NCBI RefSeq assembly: GCF_041146395.1
Contig: NW_027182879.1
Span: 243,501 to 307,500, forward strand
Reading direction: 5' to 3'
From: Eulemur rufifrons
Taxonomy: Eukaryota; Chordata; Mammalia; Primates; Lemuridae
Length of the DNA stretch: 64,000 nucleotides
A model generated the notes under the pieces. It had not been told where the DNA came from, ran no database searches, and saw only the letters and a program-made list of their open reading frames with translations. Every line of letters begins with the position of its first letter. The first letter of the stretch is position 1. The translations under genes and the position numbers were made by a program. Below, piece after piece: positions 1-12,399 of the stretch.

Positions 1-2489
1 TGGGGGGGTCAGGCCCTCTGTCAGTTCGCTGGTTAGTTTTTATTATCCCCAGAGAGGAGAAGTGGGCATGTGTTTGGCAGGTGAAAAGGGCGGATTCTGT
101 TTCTAAGAAAGAAACAGGATCCGCATGCTCATCCCGTTCCTTTAGGAAACTTTTGCTTCATCAGCTGGGAATCCACCATGATTCTATATACTTCTCTATG
201 TGTGGGCACAGGTAACTGGCTTGTTCCAAGAAGTATGCCGCAGAGCTTTTCAATTAACCACTACGTTGAAAATTATTTGCAGGTTTTCAGCGTTTCACCA
301 TAATTCTTATAATGTTTGTATGTGTCTCCTGAAACCCAATATGGCTGCCACGGACATAAGTATGCTGAGGCGTAGCTGACTCCGTGTTGCCTATTTTTGT
401 TAGTGGAGACTGACAAGAAGCCATTCTTCTAAGTATCATCCCACCATCATTTTTCCATTGTTTAAAAATGCAGGGAAATTTTGCAAGTTATCATTATACT
501 TAGTAGCTGGAGGTTACTTTTTTTTTTTTTTGTGGGGTCAGTGTGGATGGGTGGGTCAGGCCATCTGTCAATTCACTGGTTTGTTTTTATTATCCGCAGA
601 GAGGAGAAGTGAGCATGTGTTTGGCAGGTGAAAAGGGCGGATTCTGTTTCAGAGAATTAACGATGATCCCCATGGTCATCCCGTTCCTTTAATAATCGTT
701 TACTTCATCAGCTGGAAATCCACCATGGTTCTATATACTCCTCTTTGCGTGGGAACAGGTAACTGGCTTGTTCCAAGAAGTATGCCGCAGAGCTTTTCAA
801 TTAACCACTACGTTGAAAATTATTTGCAGGTGTTCAGCGTTTCACCATAATTGGGATAACGTTTGTTTGTGCCTCCTGAAACCCAAGAAGGCTGCGACGG
901 ACATAACTATGCTGAGGCGTAGCTGACTTGGTTTTGCCTATTTTTGTTAGTGGAGACTGACAAGAATCCATTCTTCTAAGTATCATCTCACCATCATTTT
1001 TCCATTGTTTAAAAATGCAGGAAAATTTTGCAAGTTAGCATTATAATTAGTAGCTAGTGACTACGGTGTTTTTTTTTTTTTTTTTGCTGTGGGGTCGGTG
1101 TGGATGTGTTTGTCAGGCCCTCTGTCAGTTCGCTGGTTTGTTTTTATTATCCCCAGAGAGGAGAAGTGTGTATTAGTATGGCAGGTGAAAACTGCGGATC
1201 TGTTTCAGAGAATTAAACAGGATCCGCATGGTAATCCCATTCCTTTAAGAATCCTTTGCTTCATTAGCAGGGAATCCACAATGGTTCTATATACTTCTCT
1301 ATGCGTGGGCACAGGAAACTGGCTTGTTCCAAGAAGTATGCCTCAGGGCTTTTCAATTAACCAGTATGTTAAAAATCCTTTGCAGGTTTTCAGCGTTTCA
1401 CCATAATTGTGATAACGTGTGTATGTGCCTACTGAAACCAAATATGGCTGCTACGGACATAACTATGCTGAGGCGTAGCTGACTTGGTGTTTCATATTTT
1501 TGTCAGTGGAGACTGACAAGAAGCCATTCTTCTAAGTATCATCCCACCATCATTTCTCCATTGTTTAAAAATGCAGGGAAATTTTGCAAATTGGCATTAT
1601 AATTAGTAGCTGGAGGGTACTTTTTTTTTTGTGGGGTCGGTCAGGATGGGTGCTCAGGCCCTCTGTCAGATCGCTGGTTTGTTTTTATTATCCCCAGAGA
1701 AGAGTAGTGGGCATGTGTTTGGCAGGTGAAAAGTGCGGATTCTGTATCAGAGAATTAAACAGGATCCGCATGGTCATCTCATTCCTTTAACTATCCTTTG
1801 CTTCATCAGCTGGGATTCCACCATGTTTCTATATACTCTTCTATGCGTGGGCACAGGTACCTGGCTTGTTCCAAGAAGTATGCCGCAGAGCTTTTCAATT
1901 AACCACTACGTTGAAAATTATTTGCAGGTGTTCAACGTTTCACCATAATTGTGATAACTTTTGTTTGTGCCTCCTGAAACCCAAGAAGGCTGCGACGGAC
2001 ATAACTATGCTGAGGAGTAGTTGACTTGGTGTTGCCTATTTTTGTTAGTGGAGACAGACAAGAAGCCATTCTTCTAAGTATCATCCCACCACCATTTTTC
2101 CATTTTTTAAAAATGCAGGGAAATTTTGCAAGTTAGCATTATAATTAGTAGCTGGAGGGTACGGTTTTTTTTTTTTTGTGTGTGGTCGATGTGGATGTGT
2201 TGGTATGGCCCTCTGTCAGTTCGCTGGTTAGTTTTTATTATCCCCAGAGAGGAGAAGTGGGCATGTGTTTGGCATGTGAAAAGGGCGGATTCTGTTTCAG
2301 AGAATTATCGATGATCCCCATGGTCATCCCGTTCCTTTAATAATCCTTTTCTTCATGAGCTGGAAATCCACCATCGTTCTATATACTCCTCTTTGCGTGG
2401 GAACAGGTAACTGGATGTTCCAAGAAGTATGCCGTAGAGCTTTTCAATTAACCACTACGTTGAAAATTATTTGCAGGTGTTCAGCGTTT
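1..2489 (+). repeat. satA: tandem satellite of ~550-bp monomers (about 4.5 copies)
   Basis: The landmark phrase GCCCTCTGTCAGTTCGCTGG, or a close variant, recurs with the aligned AGG near 11, 558, 1115, 1656 and 2206, giving monomer lengths of about 547, 557, 541 and 550 bp. Each monomer has the same order: T-run, GTGGGGTCGGTGTGGATG-like block, GTTTTTATTATCCCCAGAGA, GAATTAAACAGGATCCGCAT, TTCCAAGAAGTATGCC, TTTCACCATAATT, GGCTGCGACGGACATAAC, then TTTAAAAATGCAGGGAAATT before the next T-run. The window opens inside a monomer. Open frames of 60-105 codons occur in some copies but are broken or shifted in others, so coding is unlikely. No similarity to the telomeric islands was seen. The family is not recognised. 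Confidence 0.93.
2206..2489 (+). repeat. Truncated terminal satA monomer
   Basis: The fifth copy follows its siblings up to GTTCAGCGTTT and then passes directly into CCCTAA-type sequence, where the other copies continue with CACCATAATT. About half the monomer is missing, so this is a recombination breakpoint and not gradual decay. Confidence 0.88.
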
Positions 2490-2490
2490 A

Positions 2491-4366
2491 ACCCTAACCA
2501 GAACCCCTAAAGCTAACCCTGAACCCTATCCCTAACCCTAGCAGTAAACTTTAACCCTAAACCTAAGCCCAAACCGTAACCCTAATCCTATCCTTTTACC
2601 CTAAAACTAACCCCTAAACCTAACCCCTATACCTCACCCTAACTCTAACCCCAATCCTAATTCTAACCATACCCCTTCATAAAACACTAACTCCTAACCG
2701 CTAACCCTAACACTAACTAAAAACCCCAATCACTAATCCCTAACCGTAATGCTTAACATTTACCCTAACCGTTAACCCTCACCCTAAATCTTAACACTGA
2801 CCCTAACCTTAACGTTTAACTCTAAGCCTAACCCTTAACCCTACAGTAAGGAAGACCCTTAATGCTAATGGGATCCCTTATCCCTAACCCTAACACTACA
2901 GCTAAAAATAACCCTAACCTTGGATCCTTAAACCTAACCCCTAACACTTACTTTAACCCCAAACCCTAACCCTAATCCTAAGCATTAAACCTAACCCTAT
3001 CTCTTAACCCTAACGCTAGCCCTTACCCTAACGCCTAGATCTAACCCTAAATCTAACCTACCGCCTAATCCTAACCTTAAGCCCTAATGCTAACACTAAC
3101 CCTGAACCCAAACCTACCCGTAACCCTTAACAGTAACCCTATCCGTGAACCTTAACCCTGACCCTAACCATTACCCGCACCCAAGCATTTAACCCTGACC
3201 CTAACCCTAATTCTTAATGATAACCTTAACATAAACCCTAACCCTAAGCCCAACACTTAACCCTAATCCTATCCCTTAACCCTAACCCTAACCCTAATGC
3301 TAACCCCTAAACGTAACCCTAACCGTGACCAGTAAACCTAACCCTAACCTCTAAAACAAACCATAGCACATAACTCTAACCCTAAAACTAACCCTAACCC
3401 TAACCCTAACCCTAAACCATAACTCTTAACCTTAACCCTAAGCGTTAAATCTCACGCTAACCTTTAATCCTAACCCTAATCCTAATCTTCAACCCTAAAC
3501 CTAACACTTAACCCTAACCCTGTACCAAACCCTAACCCCTCATCTGAACCCTAACCGTAAACCTCAACCCGAAACCAAAGTGTAACCGTTAAACCTAAGA
3601 GTAACCTTTAACCCTAACCCTATTCCCTAACCCTAAGCCCTCACCCTAACACTAAACTTCATCCTTAACCCTAACCATAATCCTAACCCTAAATCTAATT
3701 CTCAGACTTCTTGCTTTCTTAGAGTTTAGAAAGCCTGCAATTCTCCCATGCCATGCGTGAAAGGAGGCTCTACCACTGTGTCCTGCATGAAACCCACGGT
3801 CCCATACCCAGAGTATGATAGAGTGGATTCCCGGGTACAATCCCAGCCCCCTAAACTCCCCCCGCCCGCCTAATGCAGACAGGGCCCGTGCGCTAAGCAT
3901 ACACAATACCTTTAACACATAACCCTAACCCTGAACATAACACCCAACCCTGTTCCTATTTCTCCCCTTAACACGTAAACCTCACCGTGCGCCTAACTTT
4001 AACCTCTTATCCTAACGTTAATGCATAACCCATTTCCTGAGAACAACCCCTATCCCATAATTCTAACCCTATCTCCTAGTCATCACTGTGACACCTAATC
4101 CCTAACCCTAATTCTAAACCGCTAACCCTAACCGTAACCCTACCTACAACCCTAACACTGACAGTAACCCTTACTTCTAACCCCAACGCTATGCCTAACA
4201 AAAACCCTAACCCTTCACCCTAACCCTTCACCCTAACCCCTAAGCCTTACCCTAACCCTTAACCCTAATCCTAATCCTAACCATTAAACCTAACCCTAGC
4301 TCTTAAAGCTAACCCTAAACCTTACCCTCACGACTACACCTAACCCTGACACTAACCTAACACCTA
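2491..4366 (-). repeat. 1.87-kb telomeric higher-order repeat, copy 1
   Basis: Runs from CCAGAACCCCTAAAGCTAAC near 2498 to the same phrase near 4374, a period of 1876 bp. It carries one P3 island. Marker phrases inside include CAGTAAGGAAGACCC, AATGGGATCCCTTATCC and CACTACAGCTAAAAATAACC. satA replaces its left continuation. Confidence 0.85.
3695..3902 (-). repeat. P3-type island
   Basis: Non-telomeric module lying in the CCCTAA array, in reverse orientation. It starts with ATTCTCAGACTTCTTGCTTT, contains CCATGCCATGCGTGAAAGG and TGTCCTGCATGAAACCCACG, and ends in GACAGGGCCCGTGCGCTAAG. Nearly the same as the copy at 62441-62646. Confidence 0.9.
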
Positions 4367-5360
4367 ACCCTAACCAGAACCCCTAAAGCTAACCCTGAAC
4401 CCTATCCCTAACCCTAGCAGTAAACTTTAACCCTAAACCTAAGCCCCACCCGTAACCCTAATCCTATCCTTTTACCCTAAAACTAACCCCTAAACCTAAC
4501 CCCTATACCTCACCCTAACTCTAACCCCAATCCTAATTCTAACCATACCCCTTCATAAAACACTAACTCCTAACCGCTAACCCTAACACTAACCAAAAAC
4601 CCTAATCACTAATCCCTAACCCTAACGCTTAACCTTTACCCTAACCGTTAACCCTCACCCTAAATCTTAACACTGACCGTAACCTTAACCTTTAACTCTA
4701 AGCCTAACCCTTAACCCTACAGTAAGGAAGACCCTTAATGCTAATGGGATCCCTTATCCCTAACCCTAACACTACAGCTAAAAATAACCCTAACTTTTGA
4801 TCCTTAAACCTAACCCCTAACACTTACTTTAACCCCAAACCCTAACCCAAATCCTAAGCATTAAACCTAACCCTATCTCTTAACCCTAACGCTAGCCCTT
4901 ACCCTAACGCCTAGATCTAACTCTAAATCTAACCTACCGCCTAATCCTAACCTTAAGCCCTAATGCTAACTCTAACCCTGAACCCTAAACCTACCCGTAA
5001 CCCTTAACACTAACCCTATCCGTGAACCTTAACCCTGACCCTAACCATTAACCGCACCCAAGCATTTAACGCTGACCCTAACCCTAATCCTTAATGATAA
5101 CCCTAACACTAAACCCTAACCCTAAAACCAACACTTAACCCTAATCCTATCCCTTAACCCTAACCCTAACCCTAATGCTAACCCCTAAACGTAACCCTAA
5201 CCGTGACCAGTAAACCTAACCCTAAACTCTAACACAAACCATAGCACATAACTCTAACCCTAAAACTAACCCTAACCCTAACCCTAACCCTCACCCCTAA
5301 CTCTTAACATTAACCCTAAGCGTTAACTCTCACGCTAACTTTAATCCTAACCCTAACCCT
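4367..5360 (-). repeat. 1.87-kb telomeric higher-order repeat, partial copy 2
   Basis: It follows copy 1 marker for marker (AATGGGATCCCTTATCC near 4744, CACTACAGCTAAAAATAACC near 4770) with scattered substitutions. It leaves the pattern near 5360, where the palindrome arm begins. The P3 island expected next is absent and an R1 island appears instead. Confidence 0.8.
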
Positions 5361-5458
5361 AACCCTTAACACTAACCCTATCCCTAACCCCCTTACCCTG
5401 ACTCTGTTATCCCTCACCCTAACCCTCAACCCTGACCCTAACCTTAAACCTTAATCCT

Positions 5459-5605
5459 AACCATGCGTGAGATGAGCCTCTGCCTTTGTCCTGCGTGACA
5501 GTTGATGCCCAACTCCCAGGGTACGATGAAGTGAGGACGCAGCCTTGCTCCACACCCACAGTGCCCCGTACGTTAGACAGGACCCATGCCCTAACACACA
5601 CCGTT
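5459..5605 (-). repeat. R1 island (truncated module), left arm
   Basis: Retains the CATGCGTGAGATGAG, TGTCCTGCGTGACAG and GACAGGACCCATGCCCTAA parts of the module. It lacks the segment with AAGCCTACAAT and the CTCAGACTTCTTGC end, and passes straight into CCTAACC repeats. Its mirror copy lies at 18986-19130. Confidence 0.85.
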
Positions 5606-5844
5606 AAACGTAAGCCCGAACCCTATCACTAAACCAAACCCTTAGTAAGCCCTGAATCTAACTCCTAATAGTAACCCTAATCCCTGACCCTTACTCTTGC
5701 CTCTCATCCTAAACCTAAACCCAACCACTAAACATAATCCTAATCTCTAACCCTAACAGTAATCCTAACCCTAATTCTAACCTAAAACCCTAACCCCTAA
5801 AGCTAATCCTAGTCCCTAACACCTAACCTTACCCTAAACCGAAT

Positions 5845-5990
5845 TCCAATTCTCAGACTTTTGCAATTCAAAAACTTAAAAAAGCCTACAATCCACCAAT
5901 GCAGTGTCTGAGATGAGCGTCCGCCCCTATGTCCTGCATGACAGGCAGGCGCCAATGCCCAGGGTACTATGGAGTGGAGTCCTGGGGTCT
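5845..5990 (-). repeat. R2 island (truncated module), left arm, abutting satB
   Basis: Has TTCTCAGACTTTTGCAATTC, AAGCCTACAATCCACC, TGTCCTGCATGACAGGC and AGGGTACTATGGAGTGGAGT. The GGGCCCGTGC tip found in P islands is missing, and satB begins at that point. Mirrored at 18600-18750. Confidence 0.85.
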
Positions 5991-8900
5991 GTAGGCTTGC
6001 TAAACTCCAGTTTGGAAGAATTACTATAGTCATATATAGGGATGCTTACATTTACTTATAGAAAGCAACTATTGGTGTGTGATTTGTAGGCTTGCCTTAC
6101 TCTAGTTTGGATGAAGAAGCTGAATCATATATAGGAATATTAGCTTTGAGTTAGAGGAAGCATCTATGGGGGGTGCTTTTTTGGCTTGTTAAACTCTGGT
6201 TTGGAAGAAGTTCGAGAGTCTTATATAGGAACGATATCATTCTTTCAGAGAAAGCAATTATAGGGAGTTGGTTTGTAGGCTTGCTAAGCTCTAGTTTGGA
6301 GGAAGGCGAGAGTCATATATAGGAACGCTTACGTTCACATAAAGCGTCTACAGGGGGACGGTTTCTAGGCTTCCTAAACTCTAGCTTGGAAAAAGAGGAC
6401 AGTTATGTATAGGAACTCTCGGCGGGGGATTTGTAGCATTGCTAAAATCTTAGATTGGAAAAGTTGCGAGAGTCATACATAGGAATGTTAACATTCACTC
6501 AATGAAAGCAACTATAAGGGGTGCTTTCCAGGCTGGCTACACTCTAATTTGGAAAAAGTGCGACAGTCATATATAGGAAGGCTTATATTCACTCAGACAA
6601 AGCAATTATGTGTAGGTGTATAGTAGGCATGCTAACTCTAGTTTGGAAAATTTCGAGAGCCATGTATAGGAAAGCTTACAGTAACTTAGAGAAAGCAACG
6701 AACAGGGGTGGAGTGTAGGCTTGCTAAACTCTAGTTTGGAGGAAGTGCCATAGTCATATATAAGGAACGCTTAAATTCGTTCAGAGAAAACAGCTGTCGG
6801 GGATTGGTTTGTAGACTTATTCAACTCTAGTTTGGAAGAAGTGCGAGAGACATATATAGGAATGTTTACATTGACTCAAAGAAAGCAACTATGGGGGAGT
6901 GTTATTTTGGCATGCCAGATGCTAGTTAGGAAGAAGTACAAGACTCATATATAGGAACGCTTAAATTCACACAGCGAGAGCAACTACGGAGTAGTGTCAG
7001 GTAGACATTTTAAAGTCTAGCTTGGGAGAAGTTCCAGAGTCCTATATAGGAAAGGTAACAGCCACTTTGAAAAAGCAAGTCTTGGCGGGTTGTTTGTAGG
7101 CCTGCAAAACCCTGTTTTAGTTGAAGTGTGAGAATCATATATGAGAACGCTTACATTCACTCAGAGAAAGCAACGATGGGGTTGTTTGTAGGCTTACTAA
7201 ACTGCAGTTTGGAAGAAGCACGAGAATCACATATAGGAACACATACATTTTGACGCACTGAAAGTAACTATGGGGTGGTGTCTTATAGGCATGCTAAACT
7301 CTAGTTTGGACGAAGTTTGAGAATCACATATAAGAAAGCTTAGAGTCACTTAGAGAAAGCAAATCTCTGGGTGTGGAATGTAGGCCTGCTAAACTCTAAT
7401 TTGGTTTAAGATGGCGTGGTGGTTTGTAGGCATACTAAACTCTAGTTTGGAAGAAGTAGGAGAATGATATATGGGAACGCTTACATTCACGTAGAGAAAG
7501 CAATTATGGGGTGGCATTTTTGTAGCCATGCTAATCTCTAGTTTGGAAGAAGTTAAGGAGTAATATATAGGAAAGGGTATAGTCATAGAAACCAACTCTC
7601 GGGGGATGTTTTGTACACCTGCAAAACTCCAGTTTGGAAGTGGGGGAGAGTCATATTGGGACCGCGTGCATTCACTCAGAGAAATCAACGAAGGGATTGT
7701 GATTTGTAGGCATAGTCAACTCTAGTTTGGAAGAAGTACGAGAATCGTATATAGGAACGTTTACCTTCACGCAGAGAAAGCAACTATGGAGTGATGTTTG
7801 TATGCCTACTAAAATATAGTTTGGAGGAAGTTCGAGAGCCATATCTGGGAAGCTTACAGTCACTTAGAGAAAGCAGCTCTCGGGGGTGTTTCGTAGGCCT
7901 GCTAAACTCTATTTTCAATGAAGTGTTAGAATAATATATGGGAACTCAGTGAAAGCAACGTTGTGGTTGTGGTTCCTAGGCATACTAACCTGTAATTTGG
8001 AAGAAGCAAGAGAATCACATGTAGAACCGCTTACATTCCGGCACCGAATGCAACTATGGGGTGGTGTTTTGTAGGCTTGCAAAACTCTAGTTTGGACGAA
8101 GTTTGAGAGTCATATATAGGAAAGTTTACAGTCACGTAGAGAAAGCAACTCTCTGGGTGTGGAATGTAGAGTTATTTTGGTTGAAATAGAGTTATTTTGG
8201 TTGAAGTGTGAGAGTCATATATGGGAACGCTTACATTCACTCAGAGAAAACAACGTTTGGGTGGTGGTTTGTAGGGCATACTAAACTGTAGTTTGGAAGA
8301 AGTACGAGAGTCCTATATAGGAACACTTACATTCACGCAGAGAAAGCACTTATGGCGTCAGGTTTTGTAGGCATGCTAAACTGCAGTTTGGAAGAAGTTG
8401 GAGAACCTTATACAGGAAAGATTACCGTCACCTAGGGAAAGCAACTCTCGGGAGATTTTTTTGTACACATGCTAAACTCTAATTTGGATGAAGTGTGAGA
8501 GTCAAACATGGGACCGCTTACATTCCCTCAGAGAAACAACACTGGGGTGGTTTTTGTAGGCATACTAAATAGTTTGGAAGAAGTACGAGAATGATATTTG
8601 GGAACGCTTACATTCACACAGAGAAAGCAACTACGGGGTGGTGTTTTGTAAGCATGCTATAGTTTGGAAGAAGTTCTAAACCTGAACAGTCACATAGAGA
8701 AAGCAACTCTTGGTGGGTGATTTTTAGGTCTGCTAAATTGTATTTTGAAAGAAGTACCAGAGTCATATATACTAATGCTTACATTCATGCAAAGAAAAAA
8801 CCATGGGGTGATGTTTTGTGGGCATGTTAACCTGTAGTTTGGAAGAAGTTGGAGAGTCTTATTTAGGAAAGCTTACAGTCACCTAGAGAAAGCAACTCAC

Positions 8901-10814
8901 GGGGTGTTGTTTGTAGGCCTGCTAAACTCTAATTTAGATGAAGTGAGAGAGGCATATATATGAACGCTTATATTGATGCAGAGAAAGCAACTATGGGGTG
9001 GTGTTTTGTAGGCATGCTAAAATATAATTTGGAAGAAGTTCGAAAACAGTCACTTAGAGAAAGCAACTCTCGGCGGTTGATTTTTCGGTGTGCTAAATTG
9101 TATTTTGAAAGAAGTACCAGAGTCATATATACAAACGCTTACATTCATGCAGAGAAAGCAACTGTGGGGTGGTGTTTTCTAGGCATGCTAAACTCTAGTT
9201 TGGACGAAGTTTGAGAATCACATATAAGAAAACTTAGAGTCGCTAAAGCAAATCTCTGGGTGTGGAATGTAGGCGTGCCAAACTCTATTTTGGTTTCAGA
9301 GTGAGAGTCATATATGGGAAGGCTTACATTCACTCAGAGAAAGCAACGATGGTGTGGTGGTTTGTAGGCATACTGAACTCTAGTTTGGAAGAAGTAGGAG
9401 AATGATATATGGGAACGCTTACATTCATGCAGAGAAAGCAATTATGGGGTGGCTTTTTTGTAGCCATGCAAATCTCTATTTTGCAAGAAGTTAAAGAGTA
9501 ATATATAGGAAAGCGTACCGTCATTTATAGAAACCAACTTTCGGGGGATGGTTTGTAGGCCTGCAAAACTCTACTTTGGAAGAAGGGGGAGAGTCATATG
9601 GGGGACTGGGTACATTCACTCGGAGAAATCAACGATGGGGTTGTGGTTTGTAGGCATACTAAACTCTAGTTTGGAGGAAGTACGAGAATCATATATAGGA
9701 ACGCTTACATTCATGCAGAGAAAGCAACTATGGAGTGATGTTTGTATGCCTACTAAACGATAGTTTGGAGGATGTTCGAGAGTCATATCTGGAAAGCTTA
9801 CAGTCATTTAGAGAAAGCAACTCTCTGGGGATGGTTCGTAGGCCTGCTAAACTCTATTTTCAATGAAGTGTTAGAATCATATGCAGGAACGCTTACATTC
9901 ACTCAGAGAAAGCAACGTTGGGGTGGCCGTTTTTGAGCATACTAAACTCTACTTTGGAAGAGGTACGAGAGACATAAATACGAACGCTTACATTAACACA
10001 GAGAAAGCAAATACGGGGTGCTGTAGTGCAGGCATGCTAAACTATAGATTGGAAGAAGTTCGAAAGCTGACAGTCACTTAGAGAAAGCAACTCTTGGCGG
10101 GTGATTTTTAGGTCTGCTAAATTGTATTTTGAAAGACGTACCAGAGTCATATATACAAACGCTTACATTCATGCAGAGAAAGAAACTATGGGGTGACGTG
10201 TTGTTGGCATGCTAAACTGCAGTTTGAAAGGAGTTCCAGAGCGTTATATAGGATAGCTTACAGTCACCTAGAGAAAACAACACTCGGGCCAGCTTTGCAA
10301 GCCTCTAAACACTAATTAGCAGCAATTGTGAGAGTCAAATATGGGAACGCTTACATTCACGGAGAGAACACAACGTTTGGGTGGTGGTTTGTAGGCATAA
10401 TAACTGTAGGTTGGAAGAAGTAGGAGAGTCATATATATGAACAGTTACATTCACGCAGAGAAAGAAACTGTTGGGTGGTGTATGTACGCATGTTAATCTA
10501 TACTTTGGAGGAAGTTTGAGAGTCATATCTGGGGAAAATTACAGTCACATAGCTAAATCAACCATCGGGGACTGGTTTGTAGGTCTGCTAAATTCTATTT
10601 TGGAAAAAGTGATTCATATAAGGGAATTCTTATGTTCACTCAGAGAAAGCAACGATGCGGTGGTGTATTGTTGGCATGCTAAACTTTAGTTTGGAAGAAG
10701 TTCGAGAGTTTTACATAGGAAAGCTTACATTCACCTAGAGAAAGCAACTCTCAGGATGTGGTTTATAGGCCTGGTGAACTCTAATTTGGATCAAGTGTGA
10801 GAGTCATACATACG
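5991..10814 (+). repeat. satB array, forward orientation (~95-bp monomers, ~50 copies)
   Basis: The monomer consensus reads roughly GTAGGCATGCTAAACTCTAG, TTTGGAAGAAGTACGAGAG, TCATATATAGGAACGCTTAC, ATTCACTCAGAGAAAGCAAC, TATGGGGTGGTGTTTT. Starts at 5991, 6086, about 6181 and 6275 give the ~95-bp period. From about 7100 onward monomers follow a three-type cycle with a period near 287 bp (for example CGCTTACATTC at 8228 and 8515). Monomers nearest the left edge are less regular. Some frames stay open across two monomers, but 95 is not a multiple of three and frames do not persist. The family is not recognised. Confidence 0.93.
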
Positions 10815-10822
10815 AGTTCCAA
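10806..10822. other. satB orientation switch point
   Basis: A forward monomer runs to TCATACATACGAG, after which the sequence is the reverse-orientation TTCCAAAATACAGTTTAG of another monomer. No foreign spacer is present. The switch falls within homologous monomer sequence, between the TCATATATAGG and GGAAGAAGT elements. Confidence 0.85.
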
Positions 10823-11879
10823 AATACAGTTTAGTATGCCTACAAACCACCAGCCTAACATTGCTTTCTCTGAGTGGATATAGGCCTTCCCTTATATGAA
10901 TCTCGGACTGCTTTCAAAATGCAATTTGCCTGACCTACAAAACACCGCCCGAGAGTTGCTTTCTCTCACTATAAGCTTTCCTATATATGACTTTGGAACA
11001 TAATTTAGCATGCCAACAAAAGGCCACCCCATAGTTTGCGTGAATGTAAGCGTTCCTATGCATCACGCTCGTACTTCTTCCAAAGTATAGTACACCTACC
11101 AATCACCTCCCCAACGTTGCTTTTTCTGAGTGAATGTAAGCATTCTTTTATTCTCGTACTTCCTCCAAACTCCAGTTTAGTGTGACTAAAAATCACCACC
11201 GCAACCCTGCTTTCTCTGAGTGAATGTTAGCGTTCCCGTTTATGATTCACACTTCATCCAAAATAGAATTTAGCAGAACTACAAACCGGCCCCCAAGGGT
11301 TGCTTTCTCTGTGAGACTGTAAGCTTTCCTATTACTCTTAACTTCTTCGCAACTAGAGATTTGCATGCCTACAAAACACCACCCCATAGTTGCCCTCTCT
11401 GCGTGAATGTAAGCACTCACATATATGACTCTGCTACTTCTTCCAAAATACAGTTTAGTATGCTTACAAACAACCACCCAAAAGTTAAGTTCTCTGAGAG
11501 AATGTTAGCGTTCCCATGTATGACAGTCACAAATGGTGCAAGGTAGAGTTTAGCAGGCTTACAAACAATCTCTCGAAAGTTGCTTCCTCTAGCGGACAGT
11601 AAGCTTTCCTATAAAAGACTGTCGAACTTTTTCGAAACTACGTTTCAGCACGCCAACAAAACATCACCACATAGTTTTTCTCAGCATAAATGTAACAGAT
11701 TTTATATATGACTCTGGTACTTCTTTCAAAATACAATTTAGCACACCTCAAAATCAACCGCCGAGAGTTGCATTCTCTGTCACTGTCAGCTTTCGAACTT
11801 CTTCCAAATTATATTTTATCATGCCTACAAAACACCACCCCATAGTTGCTTTCTCTGCGTCCATATAAGCGTTCATATA

Positions 11880-12300
11880 TATGACTCTCATACTTCTTCC
11901 AAACTGGAGTTAGTATACCTACAAACCAGCACCCAAATTTACCTTTCTCTGAGTGAATGAAGCGTATCCATGTATGCCTCTTTCACTTCATCCAAATTAG
12001 AGTTTAGCGGCCCACAAACCACCTCCTGTGAGTTGCTTTCTCTAGGTGACTATAAACTTTCCTATATAAGACTCTCGAACTTCTTCCAAACTACAGTTTA
12101 GCATGCCAACAATACAGCGCACCATCGTTGATTTCTCTGAGTGAACATAAGCGTTCCCATATATGACTCTCACTCTTCTTCCAAAATAGAATTTAGCAGA
12201 CCTACACAACACCCGATGGTTCCAATTCTCTAGGTGACTCTAATTTTTCCCACATATGACTCTCGAGCTTCCTCCAAACTAGATTATGATGATTACATAG
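11880..12300 (-). repeat. Second direct duplication within satB, copy 1
   Basis: Matches about 13370-13800 (offset near 1490 bp). Both contain AATGAAGCGTATCCATGTAT, CACCTCCTGTGAGTTGC, CCAACAATACAGCGC and GATTATGATGATTACATA in the same order. Confidence 0.82.
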
Positions 12301-12399
12301 GCCACCCCACAGTTGCTTTCTCTTCGTGAATGTAACCGTTCATATATGACTCTCCTACTTCTTTTGAACTACAGCATTTATTCCTACAAACCATCACGA

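Larger units (their letters stand above)
2490..5844 (-). repeat. Degenerate telomere-type array, CCCTAA on the + strand
   Basis: CCCTAA and one- or two-base variants (CACTAA, CCTTAA, CCCTGA, CCGTAA and others) fill this stretch apart from the islands listed separately. The best perfect run, near 3388-3415, has about four units. Variant hexamers occur in the same order in repeated copies 1.87 kb apart, so the array grew by duplication of long blocks and not by recent telomerase addition. Confidence 0.93.
5365..10814 (+). repeat. Left arm of large imperfect palindrome
   Basis: Reverse-complement matches to the right arm were seen at many points. 5459-5605 pairs with 18986-19130, and 5845-5990 with 18600-18750. 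The duplicated TAGAGTTATTTTGGTTGAA near 8165-8210 pairs with 16325-16375. A 9145-9333 segment pairs with 15202-15390, and CACTAATTAGCAGCAATTGT near 10310 pairs with 14215-14235. Coordinate sums are about 24535-24590 along most of the arm. Inside about 10340 the arms differ by roughly one satB trimer, which shifts the sum to about 24270-24300. Confidence 0.85.

Noticed and set aside
1089..1406. 105-codon open frame in satA
   Set aside because: Sister monomers break or shift the same frame, no protein family is recognisable, and length differences between monomers are not multiples of three.
1..2489. Autonomous transposon or integrated virus
   Set aside because: No reverse transcriptase, transposase or integrase motif is visible in any frame, and no terminal repeats with target-site duplication were found.
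2490..5844. Functional chromosome end
   Set aside because: Perfect CCCTAA runs are only about four units and satA lies on the outer side, so this is interstitial or subtelomeric repeat.
9616..9807. Repeated 63-codon open frame in satB (also at 12512, 14729 and 16679)
   Set aside because: It spans two 95-bp monomers and recurs only because those segments are duplicated or mirrored. Other monomer pairs have stops, and there is no start-site context or family resemblance.
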